64,000 nucleotides of DNA from Xanthostigma xanthostigma (GCA_963575645.1 OY754475.1:15662509-15726508), one strand, 5' to 3'. Shown: positions 1-13,420, counted from the stretch's first letter. The notes: generated from the sequence alone by a model not told the origin. Numbers and translations are program-made.

Positions 1-1401
1 AAAAAATAAGGTTAGCACAATCGGTCTCCCCTTTTTCACTGGAAGCGTCGATGAAATCAGATTAAAATGGTAATTTTTCATAAGAGAACGTAAAACCTCT
101 CCCATCTGAACTTTTGTGACGCAGTTTTGAGATTGTATTTATGAATAATTATATATTATTATGTTAAAAAACAGCTTAAATTAATAAAAGATGAGCGTTT
201 TAGATTGAGATTGTTATCGCGTACAAAGATATATTTCACAAAAAATACAAAACCGCTTATTCATTTTATATTATAGATAGTGATTTTTTTTTATTGTGAC
301 AAATAATACAAAGAAAAGAAAAAAAAAACAAATAAATATACATAATATTCATTGGCAAATTGGCAGTATGAAAAAATATTAGGTTATGTTGCAAATGCAT
401 GAATTTTTTTATGACGCAATGTGGCATTACGGTAAAACGAGCGGCTAGCGACACAAATCATAAAATAGTTAGACACGAGATGTACATAGAATTCTTTGCA
501 CGTACCTCTTATAAATTAGCTGATTTTCACTTCGTATTAAGTGTATATTTATACATATTATATCTGAAAGTTCGGACATATTGGAAATTTGGATTGATTA
601 CGAAGATAAAACCTATTTTGCTTGTCTGTTGCTCATATGAATTTATATAGCAACTGACAGAGATATGAATATTGGATTGGTAAAATCACATTACTTTTCG
701 TTTACTTTACGCACTAGTACGAAAAAAGATCATTTCAATACCGCTATACGGGCATGAAAACCAGCTATTTTATATAGTATCGTGCAAAAAATATATTATA
801 TACGTTGTCTGGTATATAAGTAGATACGAAAATAATTGTCAACGAGTCATAGGTACATACTTTCGATTTTTTGTTAATATTACATTGGCAAATTAATTCT
901 TTTATTCGAAAAAAATACAGCTTATTTAAGGCATAGAAAGGTAAGTCTCCTGAAAATTTCATGAAAAAAAATCATTTTTTCAGGAGAAAAAGATTAAAAA
1001 CGGAAAACGCGGTTTTTTCGATATTTCTCTGAATCTTTAAGGTTATGTGAAAAAATTGTATTCATAAAAGTTGTAGAACCTTTTAATACCTACAACATTG
1101 CTACACAACGTTTTTCGATTGGAGGTCAACTTTCGCCGGAAATAACGAAAAACCGCCTTTGACCCCTAAAACGCGCCCCCCACAGCCCTCCGGTCTTTTA
1201 CGCATTTGAATTTTTAGTTTCTGTATTTCTGACGGCAGTTTCTTCTCTTCCTCATCATTCGTTTTCTGTTATTAATTTTGTCCCTTTTTCACTTGATTTT
1301 GGACTAACTGTAGGTACTGATCTATTAAACTTATTGTAAAATTTTTAGACCGTTTTTGAAAAATTTACTTTTAATCGTTTTTAAGTGATTATATACATAT
1401 A
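1..1401. other. AT-rich non-coding stretch
   Basis: I see no gene here. The short open frames have no recognisable domain, biased composition or splice context. Text near 1000-1200 reads like decayed repeat sequence, but I could not assign it to a family. Confidence 0.6.
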
Positions 1402-1582
1402 AATATCAATTTTTCCATTGAAAATCATTCATATATAGTTTTAAAGTTATAAATAAATAAGAATGATAGAGAATTTTTAAGTGAATTATATCAATTTACT
1501 TAAAAATTCTCGATCAATTTTATTTATTTACAATAACTTTAAAACTATAAATAAATGATTTTCAATGGAAAAAGTTGATATT
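1402..1582. repeat. Foldback element, about 85-bp arms
   Basis: The sequence starting AATATCAATTTTTCCATTG reappears inverted at the right end, with few mismatches along both arms. It has no coding capacity. This is the structure of a small hairpin MITE; the superfamily is not determined. Confidence 0.7.
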
Positions 1583-1813
1583 CGTGAAATTCAACTGAAA
1601 CCGCGAATAGCTTTTGAAAGAGTATATTTATCATAAAATACTAAGACCCCCTTTTTTATAGCGCATTCAATTTTTCTAATTTTCTTGAAGAAGTATTTTA
1701 GACAAACTCTTTAAGTATGCTACAAAGTATTTTTTTTTTTGTTTTGTTTATGTTTCATCGAATATTGTCAAATAATTGAAAACCTACGCACTGCTCCAAT
1801 GTAGAGCCACATA

Positions 1814-2530
1814 CCGGGTGAGGCAAAAGTCCCGGAACGGTTGAATATCTCGCATACTACGCATCATATAAAAAAAAAAATACGTGTCAAATATTTTTCG
1901 CAAAACTATTTTTTGATACCACACATGACTCCCCACCCCTCACCCAGTTGGTGGGGGGAGGGGCAACTTTAAAATTTTAAATAGGAATCCCTATTTTTTA
2001 TTGCAGATTCGGATTCTACGGGAAAAATTACATCAATTGTATGTAATTTCTTTTTTATTTTAATTTTACTATCAATACAACAAATTAAATTCACCCTTCA
2101 CTAAATAAATCCATATCTACAAACTAACGATTTCATAAAATTTTTAAGTCTAGTCCTGTCGGGCCGATTTTAATAAAATTTTGGTAGCACATTTTAATCA
2201 TTACTAAAGGGTTAAATTTCAATTTTGAAACGATTCGGAGAAATTTTTCGGATTTTTCGGGCCCAAAAATATTTTTCAACCCCTAAAACCCACGGGAAAA
2301 ATTACATCAATTGTATGTAATTTTTCCCGTAGAATCCGAATCTGCAATAAAAAATAGGGGTTCCTATTTAAAATTTTAAAGTTGCCCCTCCCCCCACCAA
2401 CTGGGTGTCATGTCATGTGTGGTATCAAAAAATAGTTTTGCGAAAAATATTTGACACGTATTTTTTTTTTTTTTATATGATGCGTAGTATGCGAGATATT
2501 CAACCGTTCCGGGACTTTTGCCTCACCCGG
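1814..2530. mobile_element. TA-target MITE, CCGGGTGAG family, copy 1
   Basis: The terminal inverted repeats begin CCGGGTGAGGCAAAAGTCCC and extend for over 200 bp on each side. They are flanked by a TA duplication (1812-1813 and 2531-2532), as in Tc1/mariner-type elements. The centre (about 2050-2290) is unique to this copy relative to the second copy at 26.3 kb, but it resembles the inside of another repeat family at 13.1 and 27.8 kb. No transposase frame is present, so it is non-autonomous. Confidence 0.8.
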
Positions 2531-2532
2531 TA

Positions 2533-3035
2533 TATAATTGAAAAGTACTTAAAACATTTTTGGAACACACGTAATACTTCAAGGAAATGATACTTTTCCA
2601 TCTGCAATTGGTTTCATATCATTTGCTTGTCCCAGTCAAACGTTGGAGCCATTTCCGTAAAGCGCGCACGTTCCCACAAGTTTATTGCAATATGAACAGT
2701 CGATCGACGCTTGTCAATTTGTGACTTTAGTTAACATATTTCTGCTTGCTCGTATTTCATGTGACGGTTACATGTTACACATGTTTCCTTCGTAAACTTT
2801 CCCGTTCTTTTCAATGGCGTTTTTTTTCTAAAAATGAGTCGGGAAGGAGATATTTTCAAAAAACTGTTTTAGGCGCCATTTTACCAATATGTTGGCGCGA
2901 GTGGCAAAGATACGAGGTGGCAAAGTAGAAATTCGGAAAGAGCACATCGAAATCTAAAATCACCTATTTAAAACTCCCGGAAGACTTTACAGGTAACCTC
3001 TTTTATCGGCACCAAATGACTGTAAGTACTATAAG
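2533..3035. other. Non-coding spacer
   Basis: No gene, RNA or clear repeat boundary is recognised in this interval. Confidence 0.5.
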
Positions 3036-3253
3036 TAATAGCAAACCGAACTAAAAAGTAGAAAGTACTTATTAACAAAATATTTCAATTGTAGTAGGGG
3101 GCTTGATATTAAATGTTACAATTATTTCATTGGTAGCTGTTTATAAAATTGGAGTTATAATAAAAATATAGTAATCGTCACCCCACGCTTTTTTACTATT
3201 ATTAAATTATTTTCTTAATAATTATTTCTACTTTTTAGTTCGGTTTGCTATTA
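3036..3253. mobile_element. Short TIR element (MITE)
   Basis: TAATAGCAAACCGAACTAAA at the left end is inverted at the right end, giving terminal repeats of about 30 bp around an AT-rich centre. There is no reading frame. The superfamily is uncertain. Confidence 0.65.
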
Positions 3254-4178
3254 AAGCGTGTTTTTTAAGTTTTTTTAACCTTTAATTTATTTTCTTAATT
3301 TTTAGTCTCAAAACGACATCAAAAGTACTTTTTTTCCAAATTTTTAAATTCAAATTTATTTTTATGAAATAATTGTATTGTCATCGGCCCTTGCCACGTA
3401 TGCAAGTTTTCAAGTTAATCAGACTTCTTGAAATTGGTGAAAATTATGCTGAAAGATTTCTTTACATAATATATACATAGGTAAGTACATTCATTCATAT
3501 ATATAGGTCAAGCTAATATAAGCATGTTAATGAATTAAAATTTAATAAATTAACCGTTCGTTATTTATTTTGTTAAAATATTTTTTTTTAACTTTAGGTA
3601 TAGGCTGTGTACACGAAGCCTATTAGCGCCGCTAGTGGGTAATAGAGAATTATTGAACTCACTTTTTATGGAAATCGCAACTTGTTTGAAAACTTTAGTT
3701 GGCCATGATGTGTCAAAAAAAAAATGTAATACGGAAAACTGATGTTAATTTGTTTGTCAATAGTCAATATAATAGATGTTTCAGTACTTGATTTGACCAT
3801 CGCTTAGTTCATAGGAAACAAAATTGTATATTAGATAGGTTTTAAATAGCTTTTTAATTAGCGCAAAAAAACCAGGAAAAAGCACCACTATGTGCACTTA
3901 TGCACTAATTATAGTTTAATAAATTTGTTATGTAGTAACTATTCAAACAAGGTATGCTTTGTTCCTTTATGTTTATATTTTTATATTTATTTTCCAAGTT
4001 AGATGGAATAAATAATTCTCTGAATAGCAGAGAGCATAAATTCAGTTATTGTAGGAGAAAGTGGCACTATTACATTACATTTATGATACATACTACGTAT
4101 TTTGCACTTACTTCCTATATAATAGCTGAATGTCACGTCATATTAAAGTACATTTTTAATTCTTTTAACAGATTTATT
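3254..4178. other. Non-coding spacer
   Basis: AT-rich sequence without a recognisable gene. The 106-codon open frame at 3954-4274 has no motif and runs into the inverted repeat of the next element, so I do not call it. Confidence 0.5.
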
Positions 4179-5459
4179 AGTCCAGTCAAAATAAATAACA
4201 AAAATAGTAGTAATTTTACAAAAATTTCCATAGATCTGAAAATTGGTACGAGTCTTAGGTACCTACACTATTAAATTAATAAAATATCCAAACTCCTCAC
4301 CGATCCATTGACTTTGAATAAATTTTGTAGCAGATGCAGGATCGGTGGGAATTTTTGATATTTTATTTGTAATAATGTACTTATGGTCTCAGATCTGGCT
4401 ACGAAGGGGTTGGGGTCACTCGGTGCAAAGCTGAAAATTTGCAGAATAATAGGAGATAGTTAATTGCCAGAAGGCTAGGTGGAAGATAAAGAGCCGCCAG
4501 AAGACGCTTATGTTGCGAAAAATTTTGCAATAATTATGTGACTCAGTGCACTTCTGGCAATTTCTATACTTATTCTGTAATTCAAAACTAGATTACCTGC
4601 AAAACGCCAGAAGGCTAAGTGGAAGAATGACAGAGAGATTTAGGCAAATACATACCCTATAAGCTATAAGGCAATTAATTAATCGTCATATATTTTCATT
4701 AATAAAATTACGTTGTTATAACAACGTAATTTTATTAATGAATTATGAAAATATATGACGATTATTTTTTTTTTACTTAAATTACGTGCTCAGCAACTTT
4801 GGCTATATGCACGAAAAGTTGTTGAAATACAACTACTCATATACATAGGTAAGTACTAAAATATAAATATGGAATTAATAAGGTAAATAACAATAATAGT
4901 TTGCATAATATTGATAAATAGGGTATTAAGTAATTTAGATTTTGTTTTCTAGGTGGGTCAGTGTTAGAAACTGCAGAAGTTTGGTAGTGCTGCCATCTTT
5001 GTCTTGTAGTATGTCTTCCAGTGAATTCGGTAAGTTTGCATATTTTTTGCATTCAATTAATATGTGCTTTACTATAATTAAATTGTTGATCACAAGTTTG
5101 GCATAACGATTATTTTTATTTCTATCAAAATGACATTAATAATTTTTAATATTTGTCGAATATAATTATTATATCATGTTTGAATTTTCAGTATGTCCTT
5201 ATAACTATATAATGTATAATATATTATATAATATATAGAAGTGCACGGAGTCACATAATTATAGCAAAATTTTTCGCAACATTAGCGCCTTCTGGCGGCT
5301 CTTTACTTCCGCCTTCTGGCAATTTTTTCCCTACTTACTTGTACTATCTCCTATTATTCTGCTAATTTTCAGCTTTGTACCGAGTGACCCCTACCCCTCC
5401 GTAGCCAGCTCTCCGTCTATTAAGACCTGTACCAATTTTTAGTCTGTTTTGACTGGATT
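4179..5459. mobile_element. Long-TIR element, about 1.28 kb
   Basis: The outer ends (TCCAGTCAAAA...TTTTGACTGGA) and a longer inner block (4396-4560 against 5236-5415, containing GCCAGAAGGC and its complement) form imperfect inverted repeats of over 200 bp. The centre holds its own near-perfect palindrome at about 4679-4766. No transposase is encoded. It is a non-autonomous DNA transposon, with a second palindrome either original or nested. Confidence 0.65.
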
Positions 5460-7268
5460 ATAAGTATGTTCATTTGCTATTCATTTCCGGGGTTACCTCA
5501 TGTGACGGTCGATTATTTATTTTTTAGGAATTTTTTTGACGGTCAATAAAAAGATAGAACTTTGAACTTTTTATGATATATTTATTAATACTTCGGAAGT
5601 GTATAAAAAAATGTTCAAGCATAAATCTCCATATAAACATGAGTTGTACCACTCCAAAGACACCCATCTTAAGAAAAAGGTTATTGACGGTCTTCATGAT
5701 TCCGAATGATTGGCTTATAGCAAATAAAAAAATTAAACGGCATTTTAATCTGTAAGCCTATGACAATAAGATGAACTAGAATTATTCGAAAATATTTAAA
5801 ATTGAATAATTGAATGGAATCTACCATTAAAATTTCAAACCGTTTTTGAGATATCGTGAAGACAAATTAGAAAAACACAGTTTTGAGAAAAGATTCAAGT
5901 ACGATTTAAACTATGAAATCTTAACTCACCATTAATCTGCAGAAAGCTCACACAAGATTAACTAGAATTGATACATTATATAAATCAAAAATGAAAAAAA
6001 GTCGATTTATCGGGTTTTGCATGTTTGCTCCTCATTTGTATTAGAGGGTCTCAAGTAACAAGCCGACAGGTCACAATTATTAGGCTCCTCTTCTAACAAC
6101 TTCGAATATTATAAAATCATTTTACCAACATAATCTAAACATGTTTAGGAATTTCTATGCCAAAAAATATCGATTTTTTCTTCTAATCACATGGGGTGAC
6201 CCCCTTAAGTTGTTTACAAAAGCTAGGCCTACTTAACTTCCTCTGTTCCTCATATACTTTTATAATATTATGTTAACATATTATTGGAGATTACTGTCAG
6301 GTTGGTTAGATGTCGACTTATTCGAGGTGTCAGACATTTTAAATGGTTCATGTTATTTGTCAAAGAACATTGTTTTAGCGTTTTGGTTGAAGTTTTTAAG
6401 CTATCCAATTAAAAAAACAAACAGTAGGTATCTATCAATTTTTTACATGTTGTCAAAACAATGCATCTTTCGGAAAATTTAGAGGGAAAACGCCCCAAAA
6501 TCAAAAAAAGTCATAGAGGAAATAGGTGTCAGACTAGGCCTAATGAAGCCATATACAAAGTTTGGGGAGAGTATTTGTCAGTAAAATTTTTGCCGACGGG
6601 CACTGACTGACTTTTTTAAATCTAACAGTAGCAACAGTTTAGTGTTTCTATAGTTTTATTCCTGTACTGGATTTGAAAAAATCAGCCTGCATGAAATATT
6701 TTGAAGGAGCTACGAATTTTGAGATATTCAGCCCTTTGCCAGGCAGGGGTTGTCCCGGTTACGAAATGCCAGATTTGAGTTTTTGTGCTCAGGGGCACCT
6801 GAACTTATTGCTTAGGAAATTTCAAACATGATTAAATATATAATATTAAGTGACCGGGTGAACCCACGCATTGTCGCCCGTCTCAGCTGACAGAATGCGT
6901 TTTTTACGTTCAGGGTAGAGCCCTTAGAGTATGTACAAAAACTCAGGTTTTAGGAAATACTATACGTAAAATAGTCACTAGCTCTTTACCATTAGCAGAA
7001 AGCTCGCACCGAGCCTAAAAAATGCAATGCTGAGCGATAGCGAGAGCTACGGCAGTGTCTAAAAGGGATCGAAAAAACCTAAACGTCTACGGGATCATGT
7101 GCAGACAATATAGGAAACAGTAATACTCGACGTTTTCACGAAAAATTTATGGCGTGGACCCGAACTGCGCCTTTCATTTTGTTTTTTTGCATTACAGCAC
7201 TAGCGTTAAATGAGTCATTTTTCTACCGCTACGCAGGCATACATATATTTTATAGGGGGTGTGCAGAA
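5460..7268. other. Non-coding, no assignable feature
   Basis: About 1.8 kb with only short, motif-free open frames. It probably consists of degraded interspersed repeats, but no boundaries could be fixed. Confidence 0.5.
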
Positions 7269-7399
7269 TAGTATATTACACCACAAGGGCCGAAAGTGTG
7301 ATATTTTTGCCCTGTGGGCCATGATTCCTGAGGCGAAGTCGAGGACATCATGGCGCGAGAGGCAAGATATTAAACTTTCGGCCAGTGTGGAGTATACTT
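7269..7399. repeat. Small imperfect palindrome
   Basis: Sequence around AGTATATTACACCAC and GGCCGAAAGTGTGATATT is inverted at 7360-7399. This is a hairpin MITE of about 130 bp. Two overlapping open frames on opposite strands are by-products of the palindrome. Confidence 0.5.
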
Positions 7400-8289
7400 T
7401 TTTCTTCATACCTCGGTAGTAAGCACACTTATTAAACACATTAATTAAATAATAACATAAAAACACAGATAAATTCCAAGAAAGTAGCTTTGAAGTTATA
7501 CGTAAAAACACGAATGACAGCTGTTCACGACTATTAGCTAAAATGTAATAGGGTTGCTATGGAAACGACATCTAAACAACAGTTGATTGGTTGTGTTTGC
7601 TTTACTACCGCCCGAACGTACGAAATTTCCCCATTGATGCGTGTAATCCCACCAAGGAGTAAATGTTAGACTTTCTGCCGAATGTATGCACTTATGATCG
7701 AGGTATAAAGAAAAGTATATTTTTTAATTAAAAAAAATTAAATATGATATTTTTTTCTGAAAAGCTTTCTGCAATGTAGTAATTTATTATTGATAATTAA
7801 GTGTTCTGCCGTAACATAACGAACCACAAAACGTTCAATTTTAGATGTGTCATAAACTTGACAGGTCAATTTCAACACGATGCAAATTTTAATAGCGGGA
7901 CACAATTACGCCGTGTAGCTCTTTATTTGAGATTTCGTCGCAAATAATTGCAGCCAGTATAGAAATTAGCACCAAAAATTTTACTTCCCAACTCTGCTAT
8001 GGTAGGTAAGAAAGGATTGTTTTCAATCCGAATGTTACTATTCCAACCCACAAGTGGGGAATAGTACTAGTTTAGGTCAAAAATCACTCTTCAAAAATAC
8101 AATATCGTTTTATTTTGAGGTCCGCCGAATCTTTATAGTTTCGGAAATATTTTAAAAATAAAAAAAAAATCTTTTGTTTTGTAGATCTGTCAAAAATAAA
8201 CTAGATGAAAATGCTTTGATTAATTTTTACATGACGTGGAACATATTATGTAGGTAACCCTGGCAACGAATAGCAAATATCTTATTGAA
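7400..8289. other. Non-coding spacer
   Basis: No gene or bounded repeat recognised. Confidence 0.45.
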
Positions 8290-9200
8290 TACTAGCCATT
8301 ACCCGCGTCACCTCACGCGGTATCAGAAATTTTGTTTTCTTTATTTACTACCTATATCAGATGTCAATATTTTTTAAGTTGGAATGGTCCCGTCGCCCAA
8401 TTGACTGGATTTTTTTTCTATGACAACGCTGTAGTTTCCATAACAGTTCGATATTCTATTAATTTTTGTAAGACTATATTTAGTTAAAAGAAATATTTTC
8501 TAAAGCTTATAGTTTTGTCAATATTTTAAAAAAAATCTTCTATTCTTTCTTCTGATGTTATTGATCTGTTAAAAAGAAATGAGTTAGTTGACAAGCATGC
8601 GTTGGATAATTTTTACCATGGAAACGAAAAACAAACATAATATAAATATTTCATTATTTTGAAAATCATAATTAATTTTGAAAAATTCTATAAAAAGCTA
8701 ATTATATTTAAATATTAATTATTTTTATATTTTTAGATCAATTCTGAAGAAGGTCCAAATCCGGATTGAAACGTTAATGTATTAATTTTATATTGTTTAT
8801 TAATATATTGTCTGAAAAATTGGTCGATAATTTTATTTATTGAATAAATATTTATTACTAGTCGTTGTGTGCGTCATCGCATGCGTTAACAGAAAATTTA
8901 TTTTACTTATTATAGGCACTATTTTATCAAATCTTTAGTCGAATTGACAGGAATTTTCAATATAGTAGTCAAGTAAAATGTCTACAGAAGCCCGATCTGA
9001 ATCTAACAGAGTTTTATGTTATGAAAGGAAATAATAAAGAAGGAAGATAAAGATTTCAAATATGATTTACACGCATTTCCGTTAGAACGAGTGAGCAAAA
9101 TTGACACCCGAGGTAATAAAATAATGGTATCTCTGAATTTCCAACCAGCAATCTCCTTTAAACTTGATTAGAGAGTATACGATATGTAAGGAAACTGTCG
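8290..9200 (-). mobile_element. Two adjacent decayed Helitron-like copies
   Basis: CTAGCCATTACCCGCG at 8292 and CTAGTCGTTGTGTGCG at 8869 each open a stretch with parallel text (CAGAAA...TTTATT, then AATTGACNGGA). Read on the minus strand these are CTAG-type 3' ends. A TIR-element end containing CTGAAGAAGGTCC...GAAACG lies between them at about 8740-8850, matching the right end of the element at 16.1-17.4 kb. Confidence 0.45.
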
Positions 9201-9730
9201 AAATACTTTTATACGAGGTGTACCAATAAATTAGATTCAAATAAAGTAAGCAATTTTATCAGTTATTATAATTTGGTGTTAATTAGGAGTATCGGATACT
9301 TATAAAATAATATGTCCTCCGCACTCTTTATTTCAAATCGTTTTCCCCAGTCTAAAAACTCTATTTATAAAGTTAGAGCCTTGTCTATAGGTAAAATAAT
9401 ATTATTAAATTATTACGAATTATCCGCTATGTGCAGTTCCGATGACAATAACGTTGCAATAATGAAGCTCGGAGAGAAAAGTCTACGTCCTTTATAACTG
9501 TCAAACCAAAATACGATTTTTTTTTTAAATATCACGAATAAAACACTTACCTACCATCTATATCTATACTAATATATAAAGCTGAAGAGTTTGTTTGTTT
9601 GTTTGAACGCGCTAATCTCAGGAACTACTGGATCAATTTGAAATTTTTTTTTGTTGGATAGCCCATTTATCGAGGAAGGCTGTAGGCTATATAATATCAC
9701 GCTACGACCATTAGGAGCGGAGCATTAATG

Positions 9731-10605
9731 AAAAAATTGGTTGTCTGTAAAGTTGGTTTACGGACGATAGTTTTACGTGATAACGTATTCCGCTCGAATA
9801 TCATATTTAATAATACATAACCTAAATTTTAGTAGCTGTCAAACTTTATTTTTACCGACTAATAATTTGATCAACCAAAGCAAAATACATATTTTTAAGC
9901 AATTATAAAAGACATTTAAAAGAATGTATATATATTATATATTTGTTAACAAACCGTATAATTTATCTGCTGTTATGAAATGCAGATATCTCCCAAGATT
10001 TGTTTTTGATACAAAATGTAGCTGCGTTTGTGTAAAAACTATCAATTGATCAATACATTTCCATTCGTTGTGAATAATATCATATTTTATCCATAATGAC
10101 GGCGATCAGTTATTTTTAACAAAATAAAATGACATTTATTAATTATTATTAGCGCCATATTGCCATTATCGTGCGTTCAGTTATACTTTGGCTTGCATGA
10201 ATCGGTAATAATTATATGACACAAAAAATATCCGTGCATAAACGAACAAATAACGATGTATTATCTGAAAAATTGCTTTAAAAATTCGATAATTTATGAC
10301 ATTTTTATTAGATGTCTTGATTTTAAGTCTTAATTTCCACGGTTTATAAAACAAAGGCCATCTGTCAGATGTAGCTTTCGCTGGAACAGCCGAAAAAAAT
10401 GTTGAACGCACACTACTCTCTGACGTCACGCGAGAAGAGTGAGAAATGCGTACAAGCCGACGCCGATCGTGCTTCTCTATCGCTTATACTGCGCTCTCGC
10501 TTGCACGCACAGGGTCAGGCGGAACGTTACGGCGTTACACTTTTTCGTGCGTGCAGCTGGTGTTTCATCAATTTATAAGACGTTATCACGTCAAAATGTT
10601 GCAAA
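9731..10605 (-). repeat. ACGTGATAACGT repeat family, copy in reverse
   Basis: One end reads GGTTGTCTGTAAAGTTGG...ACGTGATAACGT and the other TTATAAGACGTTATCACGTC. The same two ends recur in direct orientation at 11.7-12.6 and 39.8-40.4 kb. The middle of this copy diverges from those copies. No protein frame is present. Confidence 0.55.
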
Positions 10606-10683
10606 ATGTATTTCAAAAATAAGCTTCTATTCATGTGAAATGCACTAACTAGATATACTCATATTAGCGTTGTGAACACACAA

Positions 10684-10756
10684 CACCAGCTGGCTCAATC
10701 GGTAGAGAATGCGACTGTCAATATCAGGGTTGTGGGTAGGAGCCCGACGTTGGGCG
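10684..10756 (+). tRNA. tRNA-Lys-like sequence, probable pseudogene
   Basis: 73 nt line up with an insect-type tRNA-Lys: the D-arm TAGCTC region appears as GGCTCAATCGGTAGAG, and the acceptor end GTTGGGCG is kept. The anticodon position reads GTC in a Lys-type body, the T-loop TTCGA is changed to TAGGA, and the acceptor stem is mismatched. A T-run follows within about 10 nt. It is better read as a decayed tRNA or a SINE head than as a working gene. Confidence 0.5.
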
Positions 10757-11035
10757 AATGTATTTTTTTTTTTAATTTTCTACATTGCTTTCTTCTAAGG
10801 CTTACATTTAAATTTATTTTAATTTTATTTAATTAATTAAAAAAAAATATTAGTTAAAAAAAGTATAAATACTGCTTTTTATCGACAAAAACTTTTGAAC
10901 GGTAACTCCGATCATCATGAAATTTGGACACAACATTCATCTCGGTAAACTAAGATGAATGTGTGTACTCGTGTTCCTCTCTTCCCCATTCGTTCTTTTA
11001 CACCCGGGTGAAACCGGACGGGACCGCTAGTATAC

Positions 11036-11415
11036 AATAAAATTCCCGTGTCACAATTTTGGCAGCGCTAATCTCCGAAATCACCAAACAGATTTTAAAG
11101 AAATTTTGTAAATGTGTCTTGCTTGGTGCAACTGTAGGATAGTTTTTGTTAAATATTTTTTACAAAATTGCGGTATTTTCTCAAAAAACCTTTTTTAGTA
11201 ACACGTAACGACATCTGTTCTATCAGAAGTCAGTTGTTTGTTTGCTTCTGAACTATTAGTTCAAAAGCAAACAAACAACACTGTTTAGTACCAAATAGCG
11301 ACATATTATGTTAGAGCTTGCAATTTGTTCAAAGCTATTAATTCAGACGCCGGGCCACAAATGAAAATATACATTTTGCAGAATTATATCTATCGCACCC
11401 GGGTGAAACGGGACG
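11036..11415 (+). mobile_element. Helitron-like fragment
   Basis: It starts ACAATAAAATTCCCGTGTCAC and ends in ACCCGGGTGAAACGGGACGG followed by ACCGCTA, nearly the same 3' end as the Helitron just upstream. It sits directly behind that element, and another 5'-like start (ATTATAAAGAGG) follows, so these elements appear joined end to end. Confidence 0.45.
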
Positions 11416-11656
11416 GACCGCTATATTATAAAGAGGTACAGTTTGTAAGTTTGAATGTAGGAGGCAATCTCAAAAACTACTGATCCGATTTGAAAATTTT
11501 TTTCACCAATATTTAGAATGAACTTTCAGGATGCATACAGGCTATATATACAGGTTGGTCTATTTTAATCTTACTTTGAAAAATTTGATTTTGACAGCTC
11601 GGTAACTTGATAGATTTGAATTTTCGAAAAAAAAGTTTCCAACAAAAGTTGTATTT

Positions 11657-12617
11657 TTGACGTGATAACGTCTTATAAATTGATGAATCACCAATCTTAT
11701 AAATTGATAAAACACCGGCTGCATGCACGAAAAAGTGTAACGTTCCTAAATCCTAACGTTCCTAATCTTCCTAACGTTCGTAACGCGTAACGTTCCGCCT
11801 GACCCTGTGCGTGCTTTTTGCTAATTTCTCGCTCAATTTAAATCAGATCGGTTTGAAACCAGTCTTAAACGAAAGAGGAGAACATTTTACATAGATTTCG
11901 TATAACAGAATTTGCCTAAACAGTTTTTGACGTGATAACGTCTTATAAATTGATGAATCACCAATCTTATAAATTGATGAATCACCAAACTTATAAATTG
12001 ATAAAACACCGGCTGCATGCACGAAAAAGTGTAACGTTCCTAAATCCTAACGTTCCTAACGTTCGTAACGCGTAACGCGTAACGTTCCGCCTGACCCTGT
12101 GCGTGCTTTTTGCTAATTTCTCGCTCAATTTAAATCAGATCGGTTTGAAACCAGTCTTAAACGAAAGAGGAGAACATTTTACATAGATTTCGTATAACAG
12201 AATTTGCCTAAACAGTTTTTTTATACAAATTTATATAGAAAAATAGCTGTATAAATGCAATGTTGTCTAATGCATGGCGCGACGCGGTCGGTCGTCTTTG
12301 TTTGCCGTACATGGAAATTAGAAAATAACGTATGTCTTGTCTTAACATAAAAACGGCTGCATTTCTAATGTTTAATTCAATTTTTTGACATTAGTATTTT
12401 GTGAAATGCAACGCCTTCTAAGTTAAGTATTGGAATAACTAATTATTATTAGAACATAATACTTTGACAGTTGCAAACGTCACTTTTGACATTTCTTATC
12501 ATTCCGACACCAAGGATAAGCGGGTTGAAACCAAATTTTGGGAGTTTTAGGTTATGTATTACGGAATACGTTATCACGTAAAACTATCGTCCGTAAACCG
12601 ACTTTACAGACAACCAA
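11657..12617 (+). repeat. ACGTGATAACGT repeat family, full copy plus tandem partial
   Basis: A first 270-bp segment (11657-11925) is repeated directly at the start of the full copy (11926-12617). The left end is TTGACGTGATAACGTC with repeated TTATAAATTGATGAATCACC units. The right end is ACGTTATCACGTAAAACTAT...GACAACC. Copies also occur at 9.7 kb (reversed), 23.4 kb (reversed, partial) and 39.8 kb. There is no open frame of note. Confidence 0.6.
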
Positions 12618-12624
12618 TTTTTTT

Positions 12625-12855
12625 TTAAAGATAGATAGACATGTACTTTTTATGTGTATTATTATTAATAATATTCATTTTTACAATTTTGTCTTAAAAC
12701 CAAACAAAGTAGAAACTAATGTAATGAAATTTTTAAAAATTTTTTAAAAATTTCATTACATTAGTTTCTACTTTGTTTGGTTTTAAGACAAAATTGTAAA
12801 AATGAATATTATTAATAATAATACACATAAAAAGTACATGTCTATCTATCTTTAA
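12625..12855. repeat. Perfect 231-bp palindrome
   Basis: The left arm of about 115 bp, starting TTAAAGATAGATAGACATG, is repeated inverted without any mismatch I can find. The centre is an A/T run near 12740. It adjoins the end of the previous repeat. Perfect arms imply a recent origin, for example a young hairpin MITE or an inverted duplication. Confidence 0.8.
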
Positions 12856-12892
12856 CTGCGAATATCTCGAAAACCAATGACTTTACAACAAA

Positions 12893-13420
12893 CTAAAAAC
12901 TCGGGTCGCAGTGCGAAACCCTGCCGACAAATAGTGTATTTGCTTTTATAAGCAGTGTGGCTCTATTGTATGTACTTAACTTTGTTTTTGCACAAAATAA
13001 AAAAAATTACCCCTTAATACACCCCTTAAAACAACATTTTTTTACTTAATTTCAATACTATATAGTATATACCAATTCAACATCTGTACCAAATTATATA
13101 CACCCTTCAGTATCAATAAACTTGCGTTTTCATAAAATTTGTAAGTCCGGTTCTGTCGGGCCGATTTTATTAAAATTTTAGCAGCACATTTCAATAATTA
13201 CTAAAGGGTTAAATTTCAAATTTGAAACGATTCTGAGAATTTTTTCGGTATTTTTGGGCCCAAAAACATTTTTCAACCCCTAAATACCCCCCTTAAAATG
13301 GCCCGATCGGGCCCATTTTAAATAGGCTTCTTGCGATGATGGATTCCAACATGTGGACCAAATTTCATTTAAATCGATTAAGTCTGTCGAGAGTTATCGT
13401 GGTCACACATATATATATAA

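Larger units (their letters stand above)
9563..11032 (+). mobile_element. Helitron-like element, interrupted
   Basis: It begins TCTATACTAATATATAAAGC immediately after an A and ends GGACGGGACCGCTAG immediately before a T, which are the hallmarks of Helitron insertion (5' TC, 3' CTAG, A/T target). It has no Rep/helicase frame, so it is non-autonomous. It is interrupted at about 9731-10605 by another repeat family and contains a tRNA-like sequence at 10684-10756. Confidence 0.6.
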
